From Mycoplasma collis ATCC 35278 (GTDB taxonomy: Bacteria; Bacillota_I; Bacilli_A; Mycoplasmatales; Metamycoplasmataceae): a stretch of 39,195 bases of DNA. How positions within the stretch are numbered: position 1 is the first letter of the stretch; each line of letters starts with the position of its first letter. Positions 9,221-18,892 of the stretch are shown piece by piece. The stretch lies in the NCBI RefSeq assembly GCF_000701825.1, contig NZ_JNJY01000005.1, forward strand, positions 18,814 through 58,008, given 5' to 3'. The translations under genes were made by a program, and so were the position numbers. The notes beneath the pieces are model-generated. The model worked only from the letters and a program-made list of their open reading frames with translations. It made no database searches and was not told where the DNA came from.

Positions 9221-10089
9221 TGAAAAGCTGTTTTGTTTCAATAATAGGTCGTCCAAATGTTGGTAAATCTTCATTATTAAATAAAATCTTAAATTATAAT
9301 TTATCTATTGTAAGTGCGAAAGCGCAAACCACAAGAGATAAAATTAACGGTATTTATAATGATGAAGAATATCAAATTATTTTTACAGATACACCCGGAA
9401 TACATAAAAGTCAACAAAAATTAGGAGATAGTTTAAACAAAAATTCTTATGAAGCTATTAATGAAGCTGATTTAGTTTTATTCTTAACACCTGAAAATGA
9501 AAAAATAGCTAAAGGTGATTTAATGATTATTGAAAAATTAAAAAATATCAAAAACAAAATCGCCGTCATCACTAAAGTGGATCTTGTTGAAAATAAAGAT
9601 CAATTAACTGAAAAAGCGGAATTTTTAAAATCATTAGGTTTTAATGTTGTTTTAGGTGTTTCTATTTCTTATCAAAGAACAATTGATGATTTGATTTTGG
9701 AAATAAAAAAATATGCAAAAGATTCAAATTTATTTTTTGATAACGAAGAAATAACTGATAAAAGTATGTCATTTATAGCTAAAGAAATAATAAGAAAAAA
9801 TGCAATTGATCTACTAAATTATGAATTACCTCATAATATCGCGGTTGTAATTGATAATTTTAAAGAATATGAAGATCAATATGATATTGATGCAATTATT
9901 TATGTATCTAAAGATTCGCAAAAAGGAATTTTAATTGGTAAAAACGGTTCCATGATTAAAAAAATTGGAATAAATGCAAGAAAAGAATTATCACAAACTT
10001 TTGACATAAAAATAAATTTAAATACTAAAGTAAAAGTAAGTAAAAAATGAAACGAAAAAGAAAATTTAATTAAAAAAATGGGTTATTAA
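9220..10089 (+). CDS. era: GTPase Era
   Basis: Era is an essential GTPase that binds the 3' end of 16S rRNA and checks 30S assembly. The 289-residue protein has G1 GRPNVGKSS, G3 DTPG and G4 TKVD in the N-terminal GTPase domain. The C-terminal KH domain contains GILIGKNGSMIKKIG. A TGA (10048-10050) reads as Trp and adds the final 13 residues after VSKK, so stopping there would truncate the protein. It is the last gene of the ybeY-cdd-era run and is followed by a hairpin terminator. Confidence 0.95.
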
Positions 10090-10119
10090 TTTTTTTGATT
10101 AAAAATTAAAATTAATATT

Positions 10120-10152
10120 AAGCACAACAATTTTCCATTTGTGCTTTTATTT
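10120..10152 (+). terminator. Terminator after era
   Basis: AAGCACAA (10120-10127) pairs with TTGTGCTT (10139-10146) around an 11-base loop, followed by a T-rich stretch. From here to 10305 the DNA is A/T-rich with no gene visible. Confidence 0.7.
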
Positions 10153-10305
10153 TATACTTTTTATCTAATTATAAATTTAGTATTTTTATTAATTTATTTT
10201 ATTAAAATAATTTATTTTTTTTTAAAAAAAATTATTGCTCTTTTTAATTTTTAAATTTATTCATAATTTAATGATTTAAAATCATTTTTTTTTGTACATT
10301 TTTTT

Positions 10306-10425
10306 TTATTTAAAAATTTTTAAATTTATGAATTTTAACGTTTCATTATATTGCTTTAATGTTTCAATAACATGATTTTCAAAATTTTTTTCTGAAATAA
10401 AATTTATTTTATATTTGTTATTCAT
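10306..10425 (-). pseudogene. N-terminal stub of a probable type II restriction endonuclease
   Basis: This is a 39-codon frame overlapping the end of the methyltransferase gene by 8 bases, with a normal coupled start. The peptide contains NFISEKNFENHVIETLK and NETLKFINLK. From memory this resembles the first 40 residues of Eco47II-like type II endonucleases, which continue for about 200 more. Here TAA follows KIFK, and no continuation is recognisable in any frame of the A/T-rich DNA after it. Position beside a C5 methyltransferase supports a lost cognate endonuclease. The family match is tentative because the peptide is so short. Confidence 0.45.
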
Positions 10426-11437
10426 TTTTTACTCCATCTAGCGCTTTTTTAATGCTAAGACCTATTTCTTTAGCTAAATTACATGGTACAGCATTACTGA
10501 TCTGTTTATATTTAGATCTTATAGTTCCAAAAAAATTTCAATCATCTGGAAATGATTGAATTCTAGCATTTTCCCTTATGCTAAAAGGTCTAGTTTCAAT
10601 AGGGTGACATCTTTCTGTTTGTTTCATTTGTGGCGCTGTTAAAACTGTTAAACTAGGCTCGTTTAAACTCAATCTTCTTAAAATTCCTCTTCTTCCTCCT
10701 TCCATAAATCAACATTTTTTCATATATTTTTTTGCAATTTGAGGTTCGATATCTTTTCAACATCCTCCTGGAGGAACTAATTTAAATATCTCCGCTTTTT
10801 TATCTGAGTATTTTGCACATTCACTAGGTGGAACATTATCTAAAATATCATTAAGTACAAGTTGATAATTATATTTATCAGGAAATTTAAATTTTAGTTT
10901 TTTTGATAAATCATTTCTGATGCCAATTAAAATTAATCTTTCTCTTTTTTGAGCAACTCCATAATCTAGTGCATTTAAAACTGAATATTATAAATTGTAA
11001 TTTTGTTTTTCTAGGATATCATAGATAGTTTTAAATGTTCTTCCTTGGTCATGATTTAAAAGTCCTTTTACGTCTTCGAATAAAAATACCTTAGGTTGTA
11101 ATTTCTCTAAAAAAATTGCATAATAATAAAATAAAGTTCCTCTTGCATCTTCAAGACCTAATCTTTTCCCTGCGTAAATAAAACTTTGACAAGGAGCACC
11201 GCCAGATAATAAATCTAGTTCAAATTTTTTTATTTTAAATTCTTTTTCTAAATTTTTTAATGCAATATTTTTAATATCATCACATAAAATATTTCATTTT
11301 GGTCTATTTATTTTTAGTGTTTTACATGAAGATTTATCAATTTCAATAAGCCCAATATGTTCAAAACCCGCTTGTTCTAATCCTAAGGCCAATCCGCCAG
11401 CTCCTGCAAATAATTCGATACCTTTATATTTTTTCAT
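10418..11437 (-). pseudogene. C5-cytosine DNA methyltransferase interrupted by an in-frame TAA
   Basis: The frame is 339 codons with a single interruption, TAA at codon 150 (10988-10990). Before it are motif I ([12 protein letters not shown]), the catalytic loop GGAPCQSF (Cys83) and GRTFKTIYD. After it come LNALDYGVAQKRERLI (motif VIII), LTVLTAPQMKQTERCHP (target recognition region), ARIQSFPDDW and QISNAVP (motifs IX-X). TAA is a stop even in the mollicute code, so only a 149-residue fragment without the recognition domain would be made. The usual ENV of motif VI reads EDV here, and SFSYAGKR reads SFIYAGKR, possibly further decay. A Shine-Dalgarno (AAAGGG) precedes ATG 11437. It was probably the methylase of a type II system with the stub downstream. 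Confidence 0.85.
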
Positions 11438-11942
11438 TATCTAATTCCCTTTACAAAAAGATTAATTTATTTTTTATTAATAAATTATATTTTAAAGTCA
11501 ACAATTTTTGTTATTATTTAATTTTTAAAATATAACTTTATTTAATTTAAAAATTATTTTTTTATTATATTTATTTTTTAAAATTATTCAAATAAAACAA
11601 TAAAAAACCCAATATTGAAATTTAATACTTACACTAAAAATATTAATATTTAAAAAAATAACTAAAATAAAAAAAATATTTTTTTTTGCTTACTTTTTTT
11701 ATTTTTATAAATAAGAAAAAACTTAATTAAAATATATAAAATCTAAAAAGTAGTAAAAAAAACGTAATTTAAATCATTAATTATAAATTAAAACTTAAAT
11801 TATTAATATACTTAAAAATTATAAATTGTCTTTTATTTTAAAATAAATATTCATATGCGTCTGTTATGTGTTAATATTTAATAGTGTATTTTAAACTTCA
11901 TTAAAAAATGAATTATTTTTTTAATTAATTTTAGGAGGAAAA
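11438..11942. other. A/T-rich intergenic region between the methyltransferase and msrA
   Basis: About 500 bases of nearly pure A/T separate divergent genes, with stops in all frames and no RNA gene. It must carry promoters for both sides, but many TATAAT-like strings make assignment arbitrary. The one clear signal is AGGAGG (11933-11938), an unusually strong Shine-Dalgarno placed 4 bases before the msrA ATG. Confidence 0.6.
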
Positions 11943-12449
11943 ATGAATAAAGAAATTTATTTAGCTGGTGGTTGTTTTTGAGGTGTGCAAGCTTATTTCG
12001 ACAAAATAAAAGGAATATTGTCTTCAGAGACTTGTTATATTAATGGTGGATATGAAAATGTTAATTATAAAGAAGTTTGCAATAATTCCGGGCATGTTGA
12101 AGCTGTAAAAATTATTTATGATGATTCAATAATAAGTGAAAAAGAGATTTGAGAACTTTTTTTAAGAATTATCGATCCTTTTTCACTTAATAAACAAGGA
12201 AATGATATTGGAGCACAATATCGTGTTGGTGTTTATGCTTATGATGAAAAATTGTTAAATATTTTTAAAGAATTTAACAAAGAATTTGAAAAAACTAGTC
12301 AAAAAAGCAATTATTTAGAATTTGAAATAGTTAAGGATTTTACAAAAGCTGAAGAATATCATCAAAAATATTTAGCAAAAAATCCTAACGGCTATTGTCA
12401 TATTAATTTAACAAATATACCCGACAAATACTTAAAAATTAAAAAATAA
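11943..12449 (+). CDS. msrA: Peptide-methionine (S)-S-oxide reductase
   Basis: MsrA reduces methionine-S-sulfoxide in proteins and repairs oxidative damage, using a Cys nucleophile. The 168-residue protein starts MNKEIYLAGGCFWG, where GCFWG is the active-site motif and its Trp is a TGA codon (11979-11981). NNSGHVEAV, DIGAQYRVGVYA and AEEYHQKYL follow in family order. Length matches a single-domain MsrA without fused MsrB. The strongest Shine-Dalgarno in the window (AGGAGG) precedes it, and a hairpin terminator starts within its stop codon, so it looks monocistronic. Confidence 0.95.
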
Positions 12450-12474
12450 AATCACATTGCTGTGATTTTTTTTA
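12448..12474 (+). terminator. Terminator overlapping the msrA stop codon
   Basis: AAAATCACA (12448-12456) pairs with TGTGATTTT (12461-12469) around the loop TTGC and runs into T residues. It overlaps the stop codon and ends just before the convergent gene at 12477. The A's on its left side could let it work for the opposite strand as well. Confidence 0.8.
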
Positions 12475-12476
12475 TA

Positions 12477-13538
12477 CTAATTTATTATTTTGTCAACAAA
12501 ATTTATTAAATTTTTTAATTCTTTAACTGTTAAATTTAAATTGGAATTATTTGGATTTAGTAAAATTTGATCTGAATATTTTTTTAAATATTTTTCTGAA
12601 TAATATTCTTTAAATAATTCTCATTTTTTTGTTAAATAAAAATTATTTAAATAATAAGATGTTATTTCCTTGATTTGTTTTTCTGTTAATTTTTTGTTTG
12701 AATGATTATTAACAAAATTTTTAACTTTAATTAAATATTTGTCTAATATATTTTTAAAACTATTATTTTGAAATTCATCAACCAAAGGATGGTTATGAAT
12801 TTCATCTTGATAATTTTCACTATTAAATCCAAAAATATACTCTTCCAACTTTCTTATATGAACATCTCCGGCTCAATCACGAAGTGAATTATCTAATTGA
12901 TTAGAAAACAAAAATTCATTTATTAAATAATGTTTATTTTTATAATTTAACTCACTTAAATTCGTTATTCCTAATATAGCTCCAATAAAATTTCTAAAAC
13001 CAATTCTTTTACCTAAAAATAAATTAATTTCATCAATATTTAAATTAATTTTTTTAAAATCATTTTCTATTTCATCTCAAGTAAATAAATTATTTGTAGC
13101 TTCTAAGTTTAAAGGATTTTTTTCATACTCAAAATTTGGAGAAGAATAACTAAAATTTTTAATAGTGTTTGTTAAATTGAATTTATCTAAAGTAGTTTTA
13201 ATATCATCTTTAATTTTAATAATTTTATTATTATAAAAATTTTTTATATCATCAATAGTTTGTAAATTTAGCTCTTTTTTTATTTCATCAATAGTTTTTC
13301 ATTTTTTATTAATAGAATTTAAATTTTCATTTACTTGATTAAGCTTATCACTAAGGTTATTATGTATATCTTTTAAGTTTTTATAATGAACATCAATTTT
13401 ATTTGATAAATTATCTATTTTTTTCTGTTCAACATTTAATAAATTAATTTCATTTTTGCTATTACAAGAAAAAAACAATGATAAAAAAAAGAACATATTA
13501 ATTAAATAAAATATTTTTATTATTTTTTTATTTTTCAT
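12477..13538 (-). CDS. Surface lipoprotein, third of a three-paralog operon
   Basis: This is a 353-residue lipoprotein of unknown function. The signal peptide ends LFFSC (Cys25). A coiled-coil-like stretch (about 35-80) follows. The C-terminal module then reads KRIGFRNFIGAILGITNL, later HIRKLEEYIFGFNSENY, and ends KQIKEITSYYLNNFY..W. The two genes upstream in the same operon carry the same module, so they are diverged paralogs. Several Trp residues are TGA. It begins 2 bases after the upstream gene's stop, with the Shine-Dalgarno AAAGGA inside that gene's end, so it is co-transcribed. Confidence 0.8.
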
Positions 13539-13540
13539 TA

Positions 13541-15721
13541 TTATCCTTTTTTATATAACGAAATAAATCTTTCAAATATAAGTTCATTAAATTCAATTTT
13601 ATCATTTGTTTTTTCTTTAAGTTCTAGAAAAAATTCTTTATTGCCAAAAATTTTATTAGTTCAAATATCTAAAAATTTATCATCAAATCTAAAATTATCA
13701 GAATTTTCATTTGAAGCATAAGTTAAATTAATTTCATTATCAACCGATTTTTTAGTAATATTTAAATTTAATTCATTATATTTTTTAATATTAAAATTTT
13801 TTAATGAATTTTTAGCATCATATAAACTTTTTTCTAAATTGTTAAAATTTTCATCTGGAAATTTTATTGTTTTAAAATAATCATCCAAAAGATTATTCAC
13901 TTCATTTTCTCAATAAATTTGATTGTGAAAAGATGCTAAATAAAGATTTATTGCTTGTTTAATTAAGGAATTTTTTACATTTTTTTTAGAATATTTTTTT
14001 GAAAACTCCAATGCGTTTTTGTATATTTCATTAATAATTAAATCTAAATTACCATTTTTCATTTTTTTAATTAAAATTTTTCTTTGATCAAATTCTTCAG
14101 TATTATAACCAATAATTAATTTTTCTACTTTTCTAATATGAGCTTCATTTTCTTTGCTTTTTTCTCATATTAAATCTTCATCAAAAGGATTTTTAGCGAG
14201 CGAAGGATCTATTAATCAATTTGCTCCGGAAATACCTTTTCCTTTTAGTGTATAAATATCATTTAAACCTAATAAAACAGCAATTAAATTTCTAAGGCCT
14301 GTTCTTCTTTGGAATTTAATATTTAATAAATGATTTAACTTTTCATTTGCTAAATTTAACGAATTTATATTTTCTATTTGTTGTTCATTAAAATAAAGTT
14401 TAACGTCTTGAATATTATATTTAGATAAAGGTTCAGCATCAAGGGCAAAAGAAGTTGAACCTATTCAAAAATCATATTCTAAAATTTCTTTTATTTTTTT
14501 CTTATAAAAATAATTTAAAAAATTAAATTCCTTTAAAAAATTTGTAACATTTTTTCAATTATATTCATTAGCTATTTCGTTTAATTTTAAATTTTGAATA
14601 TTTCCATTTTTAACTAAATTATTTTTTTGTTCATTTATTAAATGTAATATTTTTAAAACAACTTGTTTTTTTTCTTTATTTTCAATTTTAGAATTAATTA
14701 CTCAACCATATGTTCCAACATCTCCAAATAATGAAGTTGTTGATGTTACTTTTGGTGGAATTATAACAAAATGATTTGAATTGAGCTCATTTGAAATATT
14801 TTCTATATTTGTTAATGTATAATTTATTTTTTTTGTATTTATTAATTCTAATATTTTATTTTTAGCAATATCTAAAGGTGAATCTAATATTGTTTTAAAA
14901 TCTTCAATTGTTAAATCATTATCATGAAATGAACTTGTGAGAAATTTATTATAATCATAATTGTATGCAATATTTCATATTGGATAAAATAAATCCACTG
15001 CTCTTTTTATAATTCTTTTAAGATATTTTTCCTCTATATTTAAATTTATTTTTTCTTCTTTATTAAAATATTTTAAAAATCCTAAAATTAAAGTTGTAGC
15101 AATTTCTGGATCTTTTAACAAAAGAATAAGTTTTTCCTCTTTTAATAACTTAGTTAAATTATTAAATGATTTATTATTTAACTCTTTGCTTATCAAATTA
15201 TCATTTAAAGTGCTTAATAAAGATAAATTTAAATTTTTGTGAGGAAAAAAATGCAAATTACTTGTTTCATTTAAATAATTAATGTCTATATTAGAATTTA
15301 AATTTGAAATTTTAATATTTAAAATATTTTCTTTTTCCGAAAATGAAAGTAACTGATTAAATGAAAAATATTTTAAATCAGAATCTAATTTGTTTTCATT
15401 ATCGATAAATTTAATTCTATAACCTTTTTTATAATCTTCTGATTTGTTAAACTCTTTTTCAAGATTTTCATATGAAATATCTGTTAAAGGATTTTTATAA
15501 AATAGTATAATTTTTGAAAAATCTTTAGGTGTAATTATTTTATCTATTTTTGAGGACAAATTATTTATATCACTAACATTTAAATATTTAGAAGCATTTT
15601 TATTAATTAAAATAGGTGTAAGTATTGTAGGTGGTAAAATAAAAATAGTTAATAAAAGGGCAACAATTTTCTTCCTTTTTTTAAGTAAAATTAAAAAATT
15701 ATTTTTCTTTTTTTTCAACAT
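13541..15721 (-). CDS. Membrane-anchored surface protein, second of a three-paralog operon
   Basis: This is a 726-residue protein with several TGA tryptophans. It opens with a very basic stretch and one hydrophobic segment (about 19-40) but no lipobox cysteine, so it is probably held by an uncleaved N-terminal helix, unlike its neighbours. About 360 residues of unrecognised sequence follow, including a small Gly/Thr-rich patch (STTSLFGDVGTYGW). The shared module then reads RRTGLRNLIAVLLGLNDIY, an inserted segment, HIRKVEKLIIGYNTEEF, and a helical end with INLYLASFHNQIYW. Its start overlaps the end of the upstream gene by 23 bases, and its stop lies 2 bases before the next. Function unknown. 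Confidence 0.75.
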
Positions 15722-17312
15722 CTTTTAAAATTTTTTGAATATCTGCAATTGTATATTCACTTTCATTTTCATCATTTTCATCTTTTGTAAATTTTATTTT
15801 TAAAAATGTTTCATTTTTAAATTGTTTAATAAAATTGTCTCACAATTTAGGATTATAAAAATTAGCTAAATAGTATTCTAATGCTTGTTTTATACGCTCA
15901 TCATTAACTTCGCTTTTTGCATGTTTAGACGAAAAATCTTTTGCTTTTTGAAAAAATTCGTTAATAGCTTGTTCTAAATTACTAGATTCAAATTTCTTAA
16001 TTAATAGATGCTCTTGAATATTATTGTTATAATTATCAGAATTTACTCCAAAAATGTACTCTTCTATTTTTCTTAAATGAGCAAAACCATCTTCTTTTAA
16101 GTTATTATCTATCATATTTGGATCTTTAAAATTATCACTATTTACTAATCAATGTTTTTCATCTGATAATCTAAGTGATTTTAAATTATTAATCCCTAAT
16201 AAAACAGCGACAAAATTATGGAGTCCTATTCTTTTTTTAACAATAGTTTGAATTTTATCTTGATTTATTCCAAGTTCTTCAATTTTTGTTTTTTTATCTT
16301 TATCTTCTGTTTTAGAAAATGTTAAAATAGTACTTTTTGCCTCATCACTTAAAGGATCGTTTTCAAAATTACCATTTTCATTAGGAGTTGAATCAGGAGT
16401 TGAATAAGAACCATCGATGAAATATGTTTTAAGATCTAATTTTAAAATAGTGCTTATAGTATCATCGTTATCACTTTCTATTTCTTCAATTCTTTCTTCT
16501 AATTTATCTTTAGCATCATCTCCTTCATAGCCTAATTTTTTAAGTAATTTATCTAATTCTGATATTTCTTTTTGATCTGGTTTTTCTTTTTCATCATCTT
16601 TATTTTCATTTTCATTATTGGAATCATTTAAATTATTATTTATTTTTTTATCTTTATTTTTATCATCATCTTTTTTATTATCTTTTTTTTCTTCTTTAGT
16701 AGAATTATCGATATTATCTAGTTTTTTATTTGTTTCTTCTTCATTATTTTTAGCATCTTGCTCAGGAATATCGTTTAAATCATCTGAATTTTCATTACTT
16801 TCTTCTTCTATTTTTAATCTTTTAAGAAGTTCAACGATTTTATTATTATTAGTATCATATTCTTCATTTAAATTATCTATTTGACTTAAAATATTTTCAA
16901 GCTCATCAAAATTTAAATTACTTGGTTTTTCATTATTTTCTATTTTTAAAATATCACTTCTTAATGTAGAAAGTTTCGGACTTATTTCACTTTCTTTCAT
17001 TTTTAATTTTTCAATTAGTTCTTCTAAACTAGGAAATAAACTGTTAATTTCATTTTTTAATTCTATGTTTATTTGAATTTTTTCAGATTTATTTTTTAAA
17101 TTATTTTTTTCATTTTCTAAGTTTTGATAATTTTGTTTTATTTGCTCATTATATTTAATTAATTTAGCTGTTAATTGTTGATATTTATTTTTTAAATTAT
17201 TTATATCGTTTTGAGAAGTTGTATTTGAACATGATGTAATTGCTAAACTAACTGGTAAAATAGAGAGAGAAAAAGAGGTTAAAAGCATTAAAGATTTTTT
17301 TGATTTTTTCAT
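15699..17312 (-). CDS. Surface lipoprotein, first of a three-paralog operon
   Basis: This is a 537-residue lipoprotein. The signal peptide ends AITSC (Cys28). Residues about 35-165 are heptad-like and predicted coiled coil. Residues about 170-260 are extremely Asp/Glu/Lys/Asn-rich (KKDDDKNKDKK type), probably a disordered extracellular spacer. The module shared with the next two genes follows: KKRIGLHNFVAVLLGINNL, HLRKIEEYIFGVNSDNY and IKQALEYYLANFY..W. TGA codes for Trp after SDEKH and after NPKL. The Shine-Dalgarno AAAAGGA and a TATAAT upstream make it the operon's leading gene. Function unknown; the spacer suggests the module is held away from the membrane. Confidence 0.8.
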
Positions 17313-17360
17313 TTTTTTCCTTTTATTTAATATTTAATTTTTTAAAAATAATTTAAAAAA

Positions 17361-17366
17361 ATTATA
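17361..17366 (-). promoter_or_regulatory. -10 element of the three-paralog operon
   Basis: TATAAT on the minus strand, about 49 bases before the ATG at 17312. No clear -35 element is present. The remaining A/T-rich DNA from 17313 to 17520 shows nothing else. Confidence 0.5.
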
Positions 17367-17520
17367 ATGTAATAAATAATCAAAAAAATCAATAAAAAAA
17401 TATATTCTTAATATATCAAACTAAATTTTAAAATTAAAAATTATATTTTTTTTATCAAAATTAATAGATATTTTTTTATTAAAGTAAATTAAATTTAATA
17501 AAAAATAAATTAAAAAGAAG

Positions 17521-17545
17521 AAAAAAATCCACCTTTTAAAGTGGA
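17521..17545 (-). terminator. Terminator after pepP
   Basis: Read on the minus strand, TCCACTT pairs with GGGTGGA-like sequence (one T-G pair) around a 4-base A/T loop, followed directly by seven T residues. It lies 10 bases after the pepP stop. Confidence 0.7.
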
Positions 17546-17555
17546 ATATATTTTT

Positions 17556-18596
17556 TTATTTAATCTTTCTACTTAAAACTACACAACCATTTTCAGTTAC
17601 TAAAACATCATCTTCTATTCTAGCGCCACCAAAATTTTCAATGTAAATTCCAGGCTCAACAGTTATAACCATCCCAGGTTCTAAAATAGTTCCATTTGTT
17701 CCAGAACTTACAGTTGGCATTTCATGAACATCAATTCCTAAACCATGTCCTGTTGAATGAACGAAATATTGTCCATAACCTTTTTCAGTAATATAATCAC
17801 GACAAATTTTATCGATTTCAGATGTGGAAACTCCAGGTTTAACATGTTTTCTACCTAAAGCTGCTGCTTGTTTAACAATATCAAGAATTTCTTGGTACTT
17901 AGGATCATTTGCTTTTTCACCGAAAATAAAAGTTCTAGTAATATCAGCACCATAACCTTCATAAATAGCACCAAAATCAATAGTTAGTAATTCACCTTTT
18001 TTAATTTTTCTATCACCTGAACGATGGTGTGGTTTTGATGAATTCGGACCACTTGCTATAATAGAATCAAAACATTCTTTTTGCGCACCTAATTGTTTCA
18101 TAAAATAATTTAATTTATGATCAATTTCTCTTTCGCTCTGCCCTTCTTCTAATGTTGGCAATAATTTATCTAAAGCTTCAAGTGAAATATCGATAGCTTT
18201 TTGCAATTTTACAATTTCTTCATCAGTTTTTAAAATTCTTAATTTTTGCCCTGAAATATTAACAAAATTTGCGTTAGGAAAATAATTTTTAATATTATCA
18301 AGCTGCTCTAATGTTAAATAATCACTTTCAACGCCGATATTTTGATAATTTTTAGAAGCAAAAAAATCATTTAAATTTTTTTTATTTAATAAAATTAATT
18401 CAGCATTTTTTACTTTTTTAGTTGCATATTCAATATATCTTGAATCAACAAAAAGATAATTTTTATTTTTTTCAATCACTACAATACCGTCAGAAGAGTG
18501 AACTGTTGTAAGTCATAGTCTTGTTTGAGGAGCGAAAGAAATAATTGAATCTATATTTTTAGTTGCAAAATATTTTTTTAAATATTTATCATTCAT
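17556..18596 (-). CDS. pepP: Xaa-Pro aminopeptidase / M24 metallopeptidase
   Basis: It is a cytoplasmic dimetal aminopeptidase that releases N-terminal residues preceding proline, useful to a peptide-scavenging cell. The 346-residue protein has an N-terminal creatinase-like domain (1 to about 120) and a C-terminal pita-bread domain. Metal ligands appear as DFGAIYEGYGADITRTF (two Asp), HSTGHGLGIDVHEMP (His), EPGIYIE (Glu) and ARIEDDVLV (Glu). Starting at ATG 18596 rather than further inside adds NDKYLKKYFATKNIDS and TRLWLTTVHSSDG, typical of the family; the Trp there is TGA. No Shine-Dalgarno is visible. It follows rpmG after 22 bases. The symbol follows common usage, and pepQ-like specificity is not excluded. 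Confidence 0.88.
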
Positions 18597-18618
18597 ATTT
18601 TTTTATTAAAAAATAAAA

Positions 18619-18771
18619 TTATTTTTTCTCTTTGTGATTTTGATGTTTTTGACATTTTTTGCAATATTTTGATAATTCAATTTTTTCAACTTGAGTTTTT
18701 TTATTTTTTTTAGAAATGTAATTTTCCATTTTGCATTGATCACATCTTAAAGTTATTCCTTCTCTAGCCAT
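18619..18771 (-). CDS. rpmG: 50S ribosomal protein L33
   Basis: L33 is a small large-subunit ribosomal protein near the E site. The 50-residue product starts [13 protein letters not shown] and has two CxxC pairs (CDQC and CKKC) forming the zinc-ribbon variant, with YISKKNKKT and IELSKYC between. Length is normal. The Shine-Dalgarno AAGGAG lies 7 bases before the ATG. It probably leads a short transcript with pepP. Confidence 0.92.
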   Translation of the reverse strand: MAREGITLRCDQCKMENYISKKNKKTQVEKIELSKYCKKCQKHQNHKEKK

Positions 18772-18792
18772 ATTTTCTCCTTTTTTATTATA

Positions 18793-18822
18793 TTTTTAAC
18801 TAAATAAAGTTAAAAAATTATA
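18793..18822 (-). promoter_or_regulatory. rpmG promoter with an inverted repeat at the start point
   Basis: TATAAT (18822-18817, minus strand) would start transcription near 18810. A perfect 9-base inverted repeat (18793-18801 with 18808-18816, 6-base gap) covers that point, just before the L33 ribosome-binding site. It could be an operator or a leader hairpin, or chance in A/T-rich DNA. Confidence 0.4.
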
Positions 18823-18844
18823 ACATTTTTTTTAATTTTTTTTA

Positions 18845-18876
18845 TTAAAAAAACTAACTAATAAAATTAGTTAGTT
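18845..18876 (-). terminator. Terminator after the PTS transporter gene
   Basis: A perfect 10-bp stem, AACTAACTAA with TTAGTTAGTT (18852-18861 and 18867-18876), has a 5-base loop. It is followed on the minus strand by seven T and lies 16 bases past the ptsG stop. Confidence 0.85.
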
Positions 18877-18892
18877 CTAAAATTTAAAATAA

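Noticed and set aside
10306-10425. Considered as an intact small protein (antitoxin or similar)
   Set aside because: Its sequence and its coupled overlap with the methyltransferase fit better with a truncated endonuclease, though the match is weak.
13299-15721. Several short independent genes in the minus-strand paralog cluster
   Set aside because: They are segments of long genes separated only by TGA, which is Trp in this organism.
16618-16884. Plus-strand Ser/Leu-rich frame of 88 codons
   Set aside because: Shadow of the Asp/Glu/Lys/Asn-rich spacer on the other strand.
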